Shown here: positions 43,526 to 51,474 of the stretch, one piece after another
How positions within the stretch are numbered: the first letter of the stretch is position 1
Layout: each line of letters begins with the position of its first letter
NCBI GenBank assembly: GCA_036821485.1
Contig: DAISJM010000015.1
Coordinates: 4,348 to 68,347, forward strand
DNA from: DAISJM01 sp036821485
GTDB lineage: Bacteria > Verrucomicrobiota > Kiritimatiellia > CAIQIC01 > JAGNIJ01
Length of the DNA stretch: 64,000 bases
Direction: 5' to 3'
Notes under the pieces: model-generated
Seen by the model: only the letters and a program-made list of their open reading frames with translations
Databases searched by the model: none
What the model was told of the DNA's origin: nothing
Translations under genes and position numbers: made by a program

Positions 43526-44056
43526 ATGAGCAAGGTATCCATCGTCAAACGTATTGTCCTTTTTGAAGTGCTCGGGTTCACCCCGGTCATTCTCTTTCTC
43601 TGGCTCGACGAGGTGCTGGATATCCCTCACTACCTGCTTGGCGCGCAGGCGACGCCGATCAATTGGGCCGAGAGTGCATTTGAATCCGCGCTTGCGCTCG
43701 CGCTCATCGGCCTTGTGGTTCTGTTCACGCTGCAGTTCCTGAAGCACATCAAATATCTCGAGGGCTTTCTTCTCTTCTGCGCGTCGTGCAAGCGCGTCCG
43801 CTGCAAGGGTAAATGGATTCCGGTGGATGTTTACGTGCGGGATAGTTCGGAGGCGCAGGTGACCCACGGGCTCTGTCCGACATGCATCGAGCAGTACTGT
43901 GGCGGTTGGGATGAGCCGCACAAGAATTTCCAAACCAGCGAGAGCGATGCATCCTCCATGACCGATGACATGCATTTTGAAGCGTGCGGTTGCCATGCGC
44001 AGGGGGTTCCGTGTTTCGAGTTGGCCCGCCATGGCAGCGGAGAATCCTGGCCATGA
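43526..44056 (+). CDS. Membrane protein with CxxC/CxxC cap domain, copy A
   Basis: 176 residues from ATG 43526; an open frame upstream has no homology. Two membrane spans ('IVLFEVLGFTPVILFLWL' and 'ALALALIGLVVLFTLQFL') flank a loop with 'PINWAESAFE'. A short domain then has 'GFLLFCASCKRVRCKGKW', 'VDVYVRDSSEAQVTHGLCP' and 'TCIEQYC'. The two CxxC pairs and the 'THG' step match the small zinc-binding-like module often fused to PAS or receiver proteins ('ICASCKKIR...SHGICPEC'). Here it stands alone on a membrane anchor. An extra 45-residue Cys-containing tail is absent from copy B. Confidence 0.8.
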   Translation: MSKVSIVKRIVLFEVLGFTPVILFLWLDEVLDIPHYLLGAQATPINWAESAFESALALALIGLVVLFTLQFLKHIKYLEGFLLFCASCKRVRCKGKWIPVDVYVRDSSEAQVTHGLCPTCIEQYCGGWDEPHKNFQTSESDASSMTDDMHFEACGCHAQGVPCFELARHGSGESWP

Positions 44057-44460
44057 GCAAAGCCTCTGTTCTACGGCGCTTGTTGATTGTTGAAGCGATT
44101 GGATTTGCCCTGCTGATCGCGATCCTGTGGCTCAATGAAATTGCCGACCTGCCGCACGGCGTCTTTGGTTTTCAAGAGACCCCCATCAACTGGCGGGAGA
44201 GTCTCTTTGAAACGATTCTGGTGCTGGCGCTGGCGGCGCTGGTGTTTGGCCTGACGCGCAGACTCGTCAACCGAATCAAGTATCTCGAAGGGTTTCTGCT
44301 CTTCTGCGCAGGCTGCAAACGCGTACGCCATGAAGGCAAGTGGGTTTCGGTGGATGCCTACATTCGCGATCATACCGAGGCCAAAGTTACCCACGGTCTC
44401 TGCCCGGATTGCCTCGAACGATTGTATGGCGTGAAGGAACACGAGTTGGAGGACTGGTAG
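44053..44460 (+). CDS. Membrane protein with CxxC/CxxC cap domain, copy B
   Basis: 135 residues, paralogous to the preceding gene over its whole length. It has the same 'MSK' start, two membrane spans, 'TPINWRESLFET', 'FLLFCAGCKRVRHEGKW' and 'EAKVTHGLCPDCLERLYG'. Its ATG overlaps the stop of copy A (ATGA), so the pair is translationally coupled. No enzymatic domain is present. The conserved Cys pairs suggest a metal-bound signalling module on the cytoplasmic side of the membrane. Confidence 0.8.
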   Translation: MSKASVLRRLLIVEAIGFALLIAILWLNEIADLPHGVFGFQETPINWRESLFETILVLALAALVFGLTRRLVNRIKYLEGFLLFCAGCKRVRHEGKWVSVDAYIRDHTEAKVTHGLCPDCLERLYGVKEHELEDW

Positions 44461-44461
44461 C

Positions 44462-44515
44462 GGTAGGGACGAGCGGCTCGCTCGTCCGCGGACGCCTCAG
44501 CGAGGCGTCCCTACC
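44462..44515. repeat. Nested palindromic element (cruciform-like)
   Basis: Outer 10-bp inverted arms GGTAGGGACG (44462-44471) and CGTCCCTACC (44506-44515) enclose two further hairpins. One has 7-bp arms (44468-44474 with 44480-44486) and the other 9-bp arms (44490-44498 with 44502-44510). It fills almost the whole gap between two convergent genes. It looks like a REP/MITE-type intergenic element or a folded RNA terminator; only one copy was noticed. Confidence 0.85.
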
Positions 44516-44520
44516 AACGC

Positions 44521-45291
44521 CTACAGATCAAACTCCGCTGTCACGAATGTATGATCGGATGACTTGGTCTGCATTCGCGGCGCGAGGTCGATGGATGCAT
44601 TCGTTGACCGTTTTGCCAGCGGTGGACTGGCGAGGATGTAGTCGAGTCTCCAGCCCAAGCCGCGTTCCGCCGCCTTCGGTGTGCGGTAATCAAAGAACGA
44701 GTACTGGCCCGGCTCCGGGTGGTGCTTTCTGAACACGTCCTCGTAGCCCCAGGCGATGCATTGTTCCAGGGCGTTGCGCGCGTCGATGTGATAGCAGACG
44801 TGATGGCCGCGCTCCCCCGGATTGTGGACATCGATCGCCGTGCGGGCGACGTTGAGATCGCCGCACCAGGCGACGAGATCGGTTGACTTGAAGCGCTGAT
44901 CAAAAAGGGCGCGCAGCCGGCCAAGCCATTTCAGCTTGTAGCCGTACATTTCATGATCCACTTCGCGGCCTTGCGGGACATAGGTGTTGATGACATGCAA
45001 CTTTCCGAGCCGGGCGTGGATCAGGCGTGATTCATCGCGCGGTTCGCTATCAAGTCCGAAGCCAACATCAGCAAGCGGTTTTCGCGAGATGAGCGCAACG
45101 CCATTGTAGGCCTTCTGACCGCGAAACGCGACCTGCCAGCCTGCGGCGCGAATCGGTTCCGCGGGAAATTCCTCATCCTGCACTTTCGTTTCCTGCAGGC
45201 AGAGGACATCGGGCTGATGTTGGGTGAGCCAGGCGAGAACGACCTCCATCCGCGAGCGGATAGAGTTGCAGTTGAACGTGGCGATGATCAT
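44521..45291 (-). CDS. xthA: Exodeoxyribonuclease III (AP endonuclease)
   Basis: 256 residues, typical for Xth. It cleaves DNA at abasic sites and degrades 3' ends in base excision repair. Active-site motifs of the EEP fold are present: 'FNCNSIRSR', 'LCLQETKVQDEEFP' (metal-binding Glu), 'NTYVPQG' (Tyr), 'CGDLNVARTAIDVHNP' (Asp and Asn), 'GWRLDYIL' (Asp) and the final 'SSDHTFV' (Asp-His). It lies downstream of the GH3 gene on the same strand, 54 bp apart. Confidence 0.95.
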   Translation of the reverse strand: MIIATFNCNSIRSRMEVVLAWLTQHQPDVLCLQETKVQDEEFPAEPIRAAGWQVAFRGQKAYNGVALISRKPLADVGFGLDSEPRDESRLIHARLGKLHVINTYVPQGREVDHEMYGYKLKWLGRLRALFDQRFKSTDLVAWCGDLNVARTAIDVHNPGERGHHVCYHIDARNALEQCIAWGYEDVFRKHHPEPGQYSFFDYRTPKAAERGLGWRLDYILASPPLAKRSTNASIDLAPRMQTKSSDHTFVTAEFDL

Positions 45292-45327
45292 GGAGTGATG
45301 GAGTACTGGAGTGGTGGAGCGATGGGA
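45292..45327. repeat. Short tandem repeat, 8-nt period
   Basis: Four and a half units of GGAGNNNN (GGAGTGAT, GGAGTACT, GGAGTGGT, GGAGCGAT, GGGA) abut the xthA start codon on the plus strand. It is a degenerate microsatellite in the short gap between xthA and the GH3 gene. Confidence 0.75.
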
Positions 45328-45345
45328 AGAAAAAACGCCACCCGA

Positions 45346-46971
45346 TTACGCCAATATGCCGTCACTCCATTTCCGTTCCAACTTCCCGACAGGGCTTTTT
45401 GCCATCATCGGAATCTCGCCGAACCAGGCGCGGACGGCGGCGAGTTGGCTGAGAACGGACGATGAGTGGACATTCACGAGATTCGGCAGGGATGTGAACT
45501 GCCGAAGGTGATAGGGCGAACCGAACGAGGTGAACACGACGCACGGGTGCTCCATGTGGAATCCGTTCATAAACGCGCGATTAAACGGGCCGACGCTGCG
45601 AGGCGAACCGACACCCCAATTGGCTTTGAACGTGAAGTTGATGAAGATGGCTTCTGCGCCGTCCCGGTGCTTATCCACGGCGCCGTAGTTGTCGGCCACA
45701 ATGTGACGCACGCGGAATCCGCGCCGCTCGAGTTCCCGGTCGACTTCGGTCAATTCATGGTGATCGTTGGTGAGGGTGACCGTGAGTACTTGTGCGCCTT
45801 TCCGAAGCTGGCGCAGGGGCAGGAGGTGGTTCGTATCCCGGACGCAGCAGATCGACGATTCGGCCACATCCTGGGCGGCCTTGGAGAAGGCCGCGCGGTC
45901 GTTGGCCGACGGCTCGGGGCCGAAGACCTCGCCGCGATGAAATCCAAGCCGGGCCTTGAACTCGAGGACGTGGCGGGCCGCATTGCGAATCCGCGCTTCC
46001 GGGATCGCGCCTGACTTCACGGCCGCCAGCAGGGTTTCATAGTCCTGTGGCAGCGCGGGGAAGAGGAGCATATCGCAGCCGGCGCGGATGCAGCCGATCG
46101 TGCGGTCGTGGCGGTTGGCGTAGCCCGCGGCACCGCCCATGTTCATGTCGTCCGTGACGACCAATCCCTCGAATCCCATTTCGCTGCGGAGAAGATCGGT
46201 GACGATGCGGGAACTCAAAGTGGCGGGTGTGTAGCAGCCGCGCGCGTCGCGCGCGGAATCCCACGCCGGAAAAGCGATGTGCCCGATCATCGTGGTCAAC
46301 GCGTCGGCTGCAAAGGCGGCATTGAATGTGCGGCCGGAGATGTGCTTCCAGTCCTCAAGCCGGAGCGGGTTGATGGACGTGCTGATGTGCTGGTCGACAT
46401 CGTCGAGCCCATCGCCGGGAAAGTGTTTGGCGCAGGCGGCGAGGCCGTGATCCTGCATGCCGCGGATGACGGCGCAACTGAGCCGGCTGACAAGCTCGGG
46501 GTCATCGCCGAAGCAACGGCTATTGGCGATGGGGTTGTCCGGGTTGATGTTGACATCGACGAGCGGGGCAAAGGCCCAGTGGATGCCGGCGGCGCGACCT
46601 TCGACGGCGGCGGCCTGACCCATGGCGTAGGCAAGATCCTCGCGGCCGGCAGCGGCGACAGCGAGGGGATCGGGGAAAGCGGCCGTGCCATGCACCACAT
46701 AGCCGCCGCCGGCTTCGAGGTCGGCGGCGACGACGATGGGGATGCGGCTGGCTTTCTGCAGGGCCTCGATGCGTCGGCGGTGCTCGGCTGCTGGTGCGCC
46801 CCAGACAAACAGGCCGCCAAAGGGGATGTCGCGCATGAGTTGGAGAAGCGCGGGGACGGAGTCCTCGTTGTCGATCTTCGGGATCAGCAGTTGGGCGACG
46901 AGTTCGGGAAGCGAGAGGGATGCCAGTGTCTGATCAACCCATGTTTGCTGGGAGGCGTCGAGTGGTTTCAT
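45346..46971 (-). CDS. GH3 beta-N-acetylhexosaminidase (NagZ-type) with C-terminal domain
   Basis: 541 residues. The N-terminal TIM barrel (about 1-340) carries the NagZ signature 'AKHFPGDGLDDVDQH', including the Asp-x-His dyad used as acid/base in GH3 N-acetylglucosaminidases, and the nucleophile Asp in 'LVVTDDMNMGG'. A second alpha/beta domain follows, as in the two-domain Bacillus enzymes. No signal peptide is seen, so it is cytoplasmic. It probably removes beta-linked GlcNAc from imported oligosaccharides or muropeptides. It lies downstream of the sugar ABC permease genes, from which it is separated by a paired palindromic repeat. Confidence 0.88.
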   Translation of the reverse strand: MKPLDASQQTWVDQTLASLSLPELVAQLLIPKIDNEDSVPALLQLMRDIPFGGLFVWGAPAAEHRRRIEALQKASRIPIVVAADLEAGGGYVVHGTAAFPDPLAVAAAGREDLAYAMGQAAAVEGRAAGIHWAFAPLVDVNINPDNPIANSRCFGDDPELVSRLSCAVIRGMQDHGLAACAKHFPGDGLDDVDQHISTSINPLRLEDWKHISGRTFNAAFAADALTTMIGHIAFPAWDSARDARGCYTPATLSSRIVTDLLRSEMGFEGLVVTDDMNMGGAAGYANRHDRTIGCIRAGCDMLLFPALPQDYETLLAAVKSGAIPEARIRNAARHVLEFKARLGFHRGEVFGPEPSANDRAAFSKAAQDVAESSICCVRDTNHLLPLRQLRKGAQVLTVTLTNDHHELTEVDRELERRGFRVRHIVADNYGAVDKHRDGAEAIFINFTFKANWGVGSPRSVGPFNRAFMNGFHMEHPCVVFTSFGSPYHLRQFTSLPNLVNVHSSSVLSQLAAVRAWFGEIPMMAKSPVGKLERKWSDGILA

Positions 46972-46988
46972 GGAACTTCCTGTCGTAT

Positions 46989-47038
46989 TTTTCCAATCCT
47001 TGGAAAATCCGAAGGCGATTTTTCCAAGGGTTGGAAAA
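46989..47038. repeat. Paired palindromic repeat, copy 2
   Basis: Palindromes at 46989-47007 (centre TCC) and 47020-47038 (centre GGG), 12-nt spacer. Arms are identical to copy 1. Read as reverse complement the centres are CCC then GGA, the same as copy 1, so the two copies lie in opposite orientation. It sits between the MalG-type permease stop and the GH3 start. Confidence 0.95.
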
Positions 47039-47056
47039 AAGGCTGAGGTCGTCGCG

Positions 47057-48223
47057 TCAGCCCTTGAGGCCGGTCATCGAGATACCTTCAATAAACGTCT
47101 TTTGGGTGAAGAAGAAGAGCACGATGATGGGCAGCACGACGAGGGTGCTGGCCGCCATGAGATAGTGCCACTCGGTGCCGCCCTGTTGGCTCTGGAAGAA
47201 CTGGAGGCCGAGGGCGAGAGTGAAATCCTTCTGGTTGGTCAGGTAGATCAGGGGGCCGAGGAAATCGTTCCATGTGCCCATAAACTGGAAGAGGCCGACG
47301 ACCATGAGGGCTGGCCGGCAGAGGGGCAGAATGATCTGCCAGAAGATGCGGAACTCGTTGCAGCCGTCGATGCGCGCGGCGTCGGAGAGGTCCTTGGGAA
47401 TAGTCATGAAAAACTGGCGGAGGAGAAAGACGTTGAAGGCGCCGGCGCAAAACGAGCCGACCCACAGGGGGCGGAGAGTGCCGATCCAGCCGACGGATTT
47501 GAACATGCAATAGATTGGCACCATGACGACGGGGAAGGGGATCATCATGGTCGCGAGCGCGAGGAGGAAGGCCTTGTTGCGGCCGCGCCATGGGACGCGG
47601 GCGAAGCCGTAGGCTGCCAGCGCGCTGGAAAACACCGTGCCGATGACGGTGAGCACGCAGAGGATGAGCGTGTTCTTGAGGTACATCGGGAAGTACTTCA
47701 TTGCCGCGACGGCTTTGCCGAAGTTATCCCACCGCAGGGCGGTCTTCTTGACGAGGGACCCTTGGGGCACGACCTCCCATTGGGAGGCCAACCTGGCATC
47801 GCCTTTGCCGGCCTGGATGACGGCCATGACATCCTCGGGGATGACGCGAATCCATGGGGCCTCCTTGGAGGCGGGGACTTCGCGGACCACGGTCACGGCT
47901 TGCTTAACCGACTCCCCGGTTTTGGTGCGGGTGACGATCTTGCCCTTGACGATCTGGTCCGGGGTGACGATGCGCTTTTCGCCGGTCTCGTCGACGGTGA
48001 TGATCACGGCGGGAGCCGTGATGGTCTCTGCCTTGTTTACAGAAACCGGTTTGCCATCAATCTCGGCATAGAGCCGGTAAGGGATCCAGGTTGGCGGCAT
48101 CGACATGGTCTGGTCGATGGGTTTAAGCGCGGTGGACATCATCCAGAAGAGGGGGACGAGGAAGATGGCCGAACCGGAGATCAGCAGGAAATAGATGATG
48201 AGCTTTGAGAAAAAATTCTTCAT
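47057..48223 (-). CDS. Sugar ABC transporter permease (MalG-type) with a large extracytoplasmic insert
   Basis: 388 residues against about 280 for the family. The first span ('LIIYFLLISGSAIFLVPLFW') is followed by an inserted hydrophilic region, about residues 50-165, rich in beta-prone stretches such as 'VIITVDETGEKRIVTPDQIV'. The regular permease core then resumes with five spans and the EAA loop 'LSDAARIDGCNEFRIFWQII'. It works with the adjacent permease and binding protein to import a sugar. The insert faces the periplasm and may touch the binding protein. Confidence 0.9.
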   Translation of the reverse strand: MKNFFSKLIIYFLLISGSAIFLVPLFWMMSTALKPIDQTMSMPPTWIPYRLYAEIDGKPVSVNKAETITAPAVIITVDETGEKRIVTPDQIVKGKIVTRTKTGESVKQAVTVVREVPASKEAPWIRVIPEDVMAVIQAGKGDARLASQWEVVPQGSLVKKTALRWDNFGKAVAAMKYFPMYLKNTLILCVLTVIGTVFSSALAAYGFARVPWRGRNKAFLLALATMMIPFPVVMVPIYCMFKSVGWIGTLRPLWVGSFCAGAFNVFLLRQFFMTIPKDLSDAARIDGCNEFRIFWQIILPLCRPALMVVGLFQFMGTWNDFLGPLIYLTNQKDFTLALGLQFFQSQQGGTEWHYLMAASTLVVLPIIVLFFFTQKTFIEGISMTGLKG

Positions 48224-48229
48224 GTGGCG

Positions 48230-49180
48230 CTATTCCCCTGCGTAGTAAACATGTTTACGCGTGGCGCGCGTCGCCAGCCAGGTCAGGACAAGGATGATCA
48301 GGAAGAGGATCCAGGCCATGGCGGAGGCGTACCCCATCTGGTTGTACTCGAAGGCGTTTTGGTAGATGTACACGGCGTAGAACAATGCGGAGCGGTTGGG
48401 GCCGCCGCCGCCGAACATGATGTAGGGGCCCGAGAACACCTGGAGTGCGCCGATGATGCCCATGATCATGTTGAAGAAGATGACGGGCGAAATCATGGGC
48501 AGCGTGATGTGGCGGAGTTTGTGCCAGGCATTCGCGCCGTCGATCATGGCGGACTCGTACAACTCGCGCGATACATCCTGCAGCGCGGCGAGGTAGATCA
48601 CGACCGTGCCGCCGATGCCCCACAGAGAGGTGATGACGATGGCGGGCATGGTCCACTTCTCATCGGCCAGCCAGTTGGGCATGGCGGCCTGTGGCCAAGG
48701 GACGGTCTTGTGGAAGAAGTGAGCAACCCATGTCACGAAGTGGCCCAAGTTGATCCAGCATCGGTCGAGCGCGAAGTTCAGCAGGCCGAACTTGCCGTTG
48801 AAGATCCAGAGCCAGAGCATGGCGAGTGCGACGGCCGGAACGAGGGACGGGAGGAAGAAGAAAGTGCGGAATGCAGGGCGGCCGACGACGGAGTTGTTCA
48901 ACAGCACGGCCACAAGCAGGGAGAGGACCATGCCCAGCGGCAGGGCAACGGCAGCGTAGTAGAAGGTATTGCGCAGCGATTTCCAGAAGACCGCGTCGGT
49001 GAGCATGTCCTGGTAATTCAGGCCACCGATCCAGACGGGGGAGGAAAGTACGTCGTAATCGCAGAAGGAGTAGTAGATCGAAGCGCCGACAGGGTACAGC
49101 GTGAAGATCAGGAAGCCGATGATCCAGGGGCTGGTGAAGGCCAGGCCCGTCAGCAAGGTTTTGAATTCACCGCGGGTCAT
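48230..49180 (-). CDS. Sugar ABC transporter permease (MalF/UgpA-type)
   Basis: 316 residues with six membrane spans. EAA loop 'LYESAMIDGANAWHKLRHIT'. The N-terminus 'FTSPWIIGFLIFTLYPVGAS' is typical of CUT1-family permeases. It forms a heterodimer with the product of the next gene, 6 bp downstream. Its start overlaps the end of the binding-protein gene by 14 bp. Confidence 0.92.
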   Translation of the reverse strand: MTRGEFKTLLTGLAFTSPWIIGFLIFTLYPVGASIYYSFCDYDVLSSPVWIGGLNYQDMLTDAVFWKSLRNTFYYAAVALPLGMVLSLLVAVLLNNSVVGRPAFRTFFFLPSLVPAVALAMLWLWIFNGKFGLLNFALDRCWINLGHFVTWVAHFFHKTVPWPQAAMPNWLADEKWTMPAIVITSLWGIGGTVVIYLAALQDVSRELYESAMIDGANAWHKLRHITLPMISPVIFFNMIMGIIGALQVFSGPYIMFGGGGPNRSALFYAVYIYQNAFEYNQMGYASAMAWILFLIILVLTWLATRATRKHVYYAGE

Positions 49181-50618
49181 AATCGCTCCACTCCTTGATG
49201 CGGTCCTTCTCTACCTTGTCCCAGCGGCGCAGCACGCGATCGTATTTCCACTGCATGCGTTCCTGCACCGTGTCCAGCGCCTCCTTCGGCGTGGCAATAT
49301 CTGAATACGCGCGGTCGAAGGCGACGCCCATTTCTTCCACGTACTCATTCCAGACCGATAGCCTGGGGACGTAAAGCGCATTGGTGCTGCGGGCGAGGTC
49401 CATGAAGGTGACGATGTAGGGATTGGGATGCTGTTGGATGAAGTCGTCGCTGACCACCGCCAGCGGTGAGAACTTGCGCTGGCCGAGGCAGAGTTTTTCC
49501 ATGGGCTTCTGCGTGTTCACGTACTTCATGAATTCGAACGCCTCGCGGACGTGGCGGGCCCCCATGGGAATCACGAGCACATCACATTCGGCGACGGTGA
49601 CCAGAGGGGTCTTCTCGGGATCCTTGGGGGGGAAGGGTGCCGCGCCCCACTCCATGCCGGGCGAGTACTTGCTGATGAAGTTGTACATCCAGACGCCCTG
49701 AATCACCATGGATATCTGGCCGGCAAGGAAGGGGTTTTGTGGCGACGAGAAGTTGCCGAAGGTCGCGCCAAAGGTGCGCATGTTTGCGAGGCCGTATTTG
49801 CGCGCGTAGCTCGCGAACCAGTCCAGGGCTTCGACGCCCTCCGGACTGTTGGCGGTGATCTTCCGATTGCCATCCCAGAGGCGGCCGCCGAACCAGTAGC
49901 ACCACATCTGGTTGTACCAGCCCGGTTCCGTCGGGGAGTAACCAAGTTGGATGATGTCGAATTCCTTCGCTTCTTTTTCCGCAGGCGTCAGTTCCGTGTA
50001 ACGGACCTGTACGCGCTTGCCGTTGCGGTTCAGCCTGACAATGGTCAGCTTCTCGGCCATCGCATCAAGCTCTGCGATGCTTTTTGGGGGGGAGTTTGGA
50101 TCGAGGCCTGCCTCGCGGAACATCTTCTTGTTCCAGTGCAGCGCGAGTGTGGCAGGGGTGGACGGCAGCGCCCACATGAAGCCGCGGTGTTTGCAGAGGT
50201 CCCAGAATACGGGAATGTAATTGGTCTGCGTGATGCCGGCTTCGGCGAGCAGTTTGTCGAGCGGTGTGAGCGCTCCCTTCTCGGCATAGACCGTGACGTT
50301 GTGCGACCACAGCCCGGCCAGGTCGGGCGGGTTGCCGCCCGCCGTGGCCAGCATCATCTTGCGGTCGATGGAGCTGACGACGAGTTTGTCCACCCAGATG
50401 TTGGTCTGCGACGCATTGAAATCATCGACGATGGCCTGCATGGCATCGCCTTCAAATCCGGTCCACTTCTCCCAATAGCTGACAATCACGCGACCGTCCG
50501 GCGTGCGGTCATTGGGGCGTCGCGCACAGGCAGACGATAAGGCGAGGACTCCCGCGATCAGCGCGAGGGACAGGATGCGATACCGGTCACGAAAATGAAG
50601 CAACATGCAGTTCACCAT
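49167..50618 (-). CDS. Sugar-binding lipoprotein of an ABC importer
   Basis: About 483 residues from ATG 50618 (GTG 50621 also possible). Lipoprotein signal 'ILSLALIAGVLALSSAC'. The mature protein is a family-1 solute-binding protein: 'VIVSYWEKWTGFEGDAMQAI' at the start, 'WALPSTPATLALHWNKKMF' and 'FLAGQISMVIQGVWMYNF' in the lobes. It captures a sugar or oligosaccharide for the two permeases downstream. No ATP-binding subunit is encoded here, so a shared MsmK/UgpC-like ATPase elsewhere is likely. Confidence 0.92.
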   Translation of the reverse strand: MVNCMLLHFRDRYRILSLALIAGVLALSSACARRPNDRTPDGRVIVSYWEKWTGFEGDAMQAIVDDFNASQTNIWVDKLVVSSIDRKMMLATAGGNPPDLAGLWSHNVTVYAEKGALTPLDKLLAEAGITQTNYIPVFWDLCKHRGFMWALPSTPATLALHWNKKMFREAGLDPNSPPKSIAELDAMAEKLTIVRLNRNGKRVQVRYTELTPAEKEAKEFDIIQLGYSPTEPGWYNQMWCYWFGGRLWDGNRKITANSPEGVEALDWFASYARKYGLANMRTFGATFGNFSSPQNPFLAGQISMVIQGVWMYNFISKYSPGMEWGAAPFPPKDPEKTPLVTVAECDVLVIPMGARHVREAFEFMKYVNTQKPMEKLCLGQRKFSPLAVVSDDFIQQHPNPYIVTFMDLARSTNALYVPRLSVWNEYVEEMGVAFDRAYSDIATPKEALDTVQERMQWKYDRVLRRWDKVEKDRIKEWSDYDPR

Positions 50619-50709
50619 CACCCTTGGTTCGGACTTGAAGTTATAGCGGGTTCGGACGCTGTAGGCAAATGATTTACTGGGTGCGGGCGGTTCCCGAATC
50701 GAGCCGGAC

Positions 50710-51405
50710 TTAGAGGGGGCGGGTGCCTCTCAGGAGGCTGGGCAGCCCATTCCGACCACGACCGGATTTCTGGACCTCAACGGAAATATCGTCGAGCCAG
50801 ATGGCCTGCTGGGATTTGCCCAAGGAGGCCGCTGTCATGACGATGGAAAACCGGAGGCTGCAGACGTCCTGCGGTGCTCGGTCCGTGGCTTCGAGGAGAT
50901 GCCAGCGGTCCGGCGGATAGGAGGAGGGAGCGAACGGGGGACTGAGATAAATGTGGGTTGGGATCAATTTTTGGGCATCCTGGTCCGCAAAGTACTCAAT
51001 TTTGAGCTGCGCGCATGTTTTTTCGTCCAATGGCAGGGCATAGGAACTGGAGTAGAGCCATGCACCGATGCGGACTTTCCGTCCGCCGGGGCAGGGTAGT
51101 TTCTTCATGACGCCGGCCCATGCGACGGAATTCTCGTTTCCGCTACCCCAGACTTTGAGCCGGAGGGCATGCTCGCCGGTGCGAACAAAGTCGTTGGATC
51201 CGAGGTTGATAATCTCTCCGCCGCCTTGTCCACCGCAGGATCCGCCGCCGTCGGGACCTTCCCACGATGTCAGCGGCTCCTCAAAACTGGATTCAACCAG
51301 CTGGGCACGACAAAAGAGCACCACGGAGGCGAGAAGCAGAATCAGCACAGGCGGACCGACCCGGCGTATGGCGGTCGTCATCGATTTGGATCGGGCCGTT
51401 TTCAT
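50710..51405 (-). CDS. Exported protein with jelly-roll (CBM-like) domain
   Basis: 231 residues. A signal peptide ('GPPVLILLLASVVLFCRAQ') precedes a single beta-sandwich domain beginning 'VESSFEEPLTSWEG' and closing with 'QQAIWLDDISVEV', the standard frame of CBM4/9-like or similar carbohydrate-binding modules. Between them lie 'ALRLKVWGSG' and 'VRIGAWLYSS' strands. A Gly-rich stretch with a Cys follows residue 50. No catalytic domain is seen. It probably binds glycan at the surface. It stands alone between the sugar importer and rsmE. Confidence 0.7.
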   Translation of the reverse strand: MKTARSKSMTTAIRRVGPPVLILLLASVVLFCRAQLVESSFEEPLTSWEGPDGGGSCGGQGGGEIINLGSNDFVRTGEHALRLKVWGSGNENSVAWAGVMKKLPCPGGRKVRIGAWLYSSSYALPLDEKTCAQLKIEYFADQDAQKLIPTHIYLSPPFAPSSYPPDRWHLLEATDRAPQDVCSLRFSIVMTAASLGKSQQAIWLDDISVEVQKSGRGRNGLPSLLRGTRPL

Positions 51406-51474
51406 GACATCAATCCTGACGGGCCACTATATCACCGAGGCGGCATGAGGGGGACAAGAAACTGAGGGTGTGTG

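Noticed and set aside
46970..48208. A 412-codon plus-strand frame rich in Glu, Asp, Gly and His opposite the MalG-type permease.
   Set aside because: Antisense of hydrophobic membrane segments gives acidic low-complexity protein; no domain is visible.
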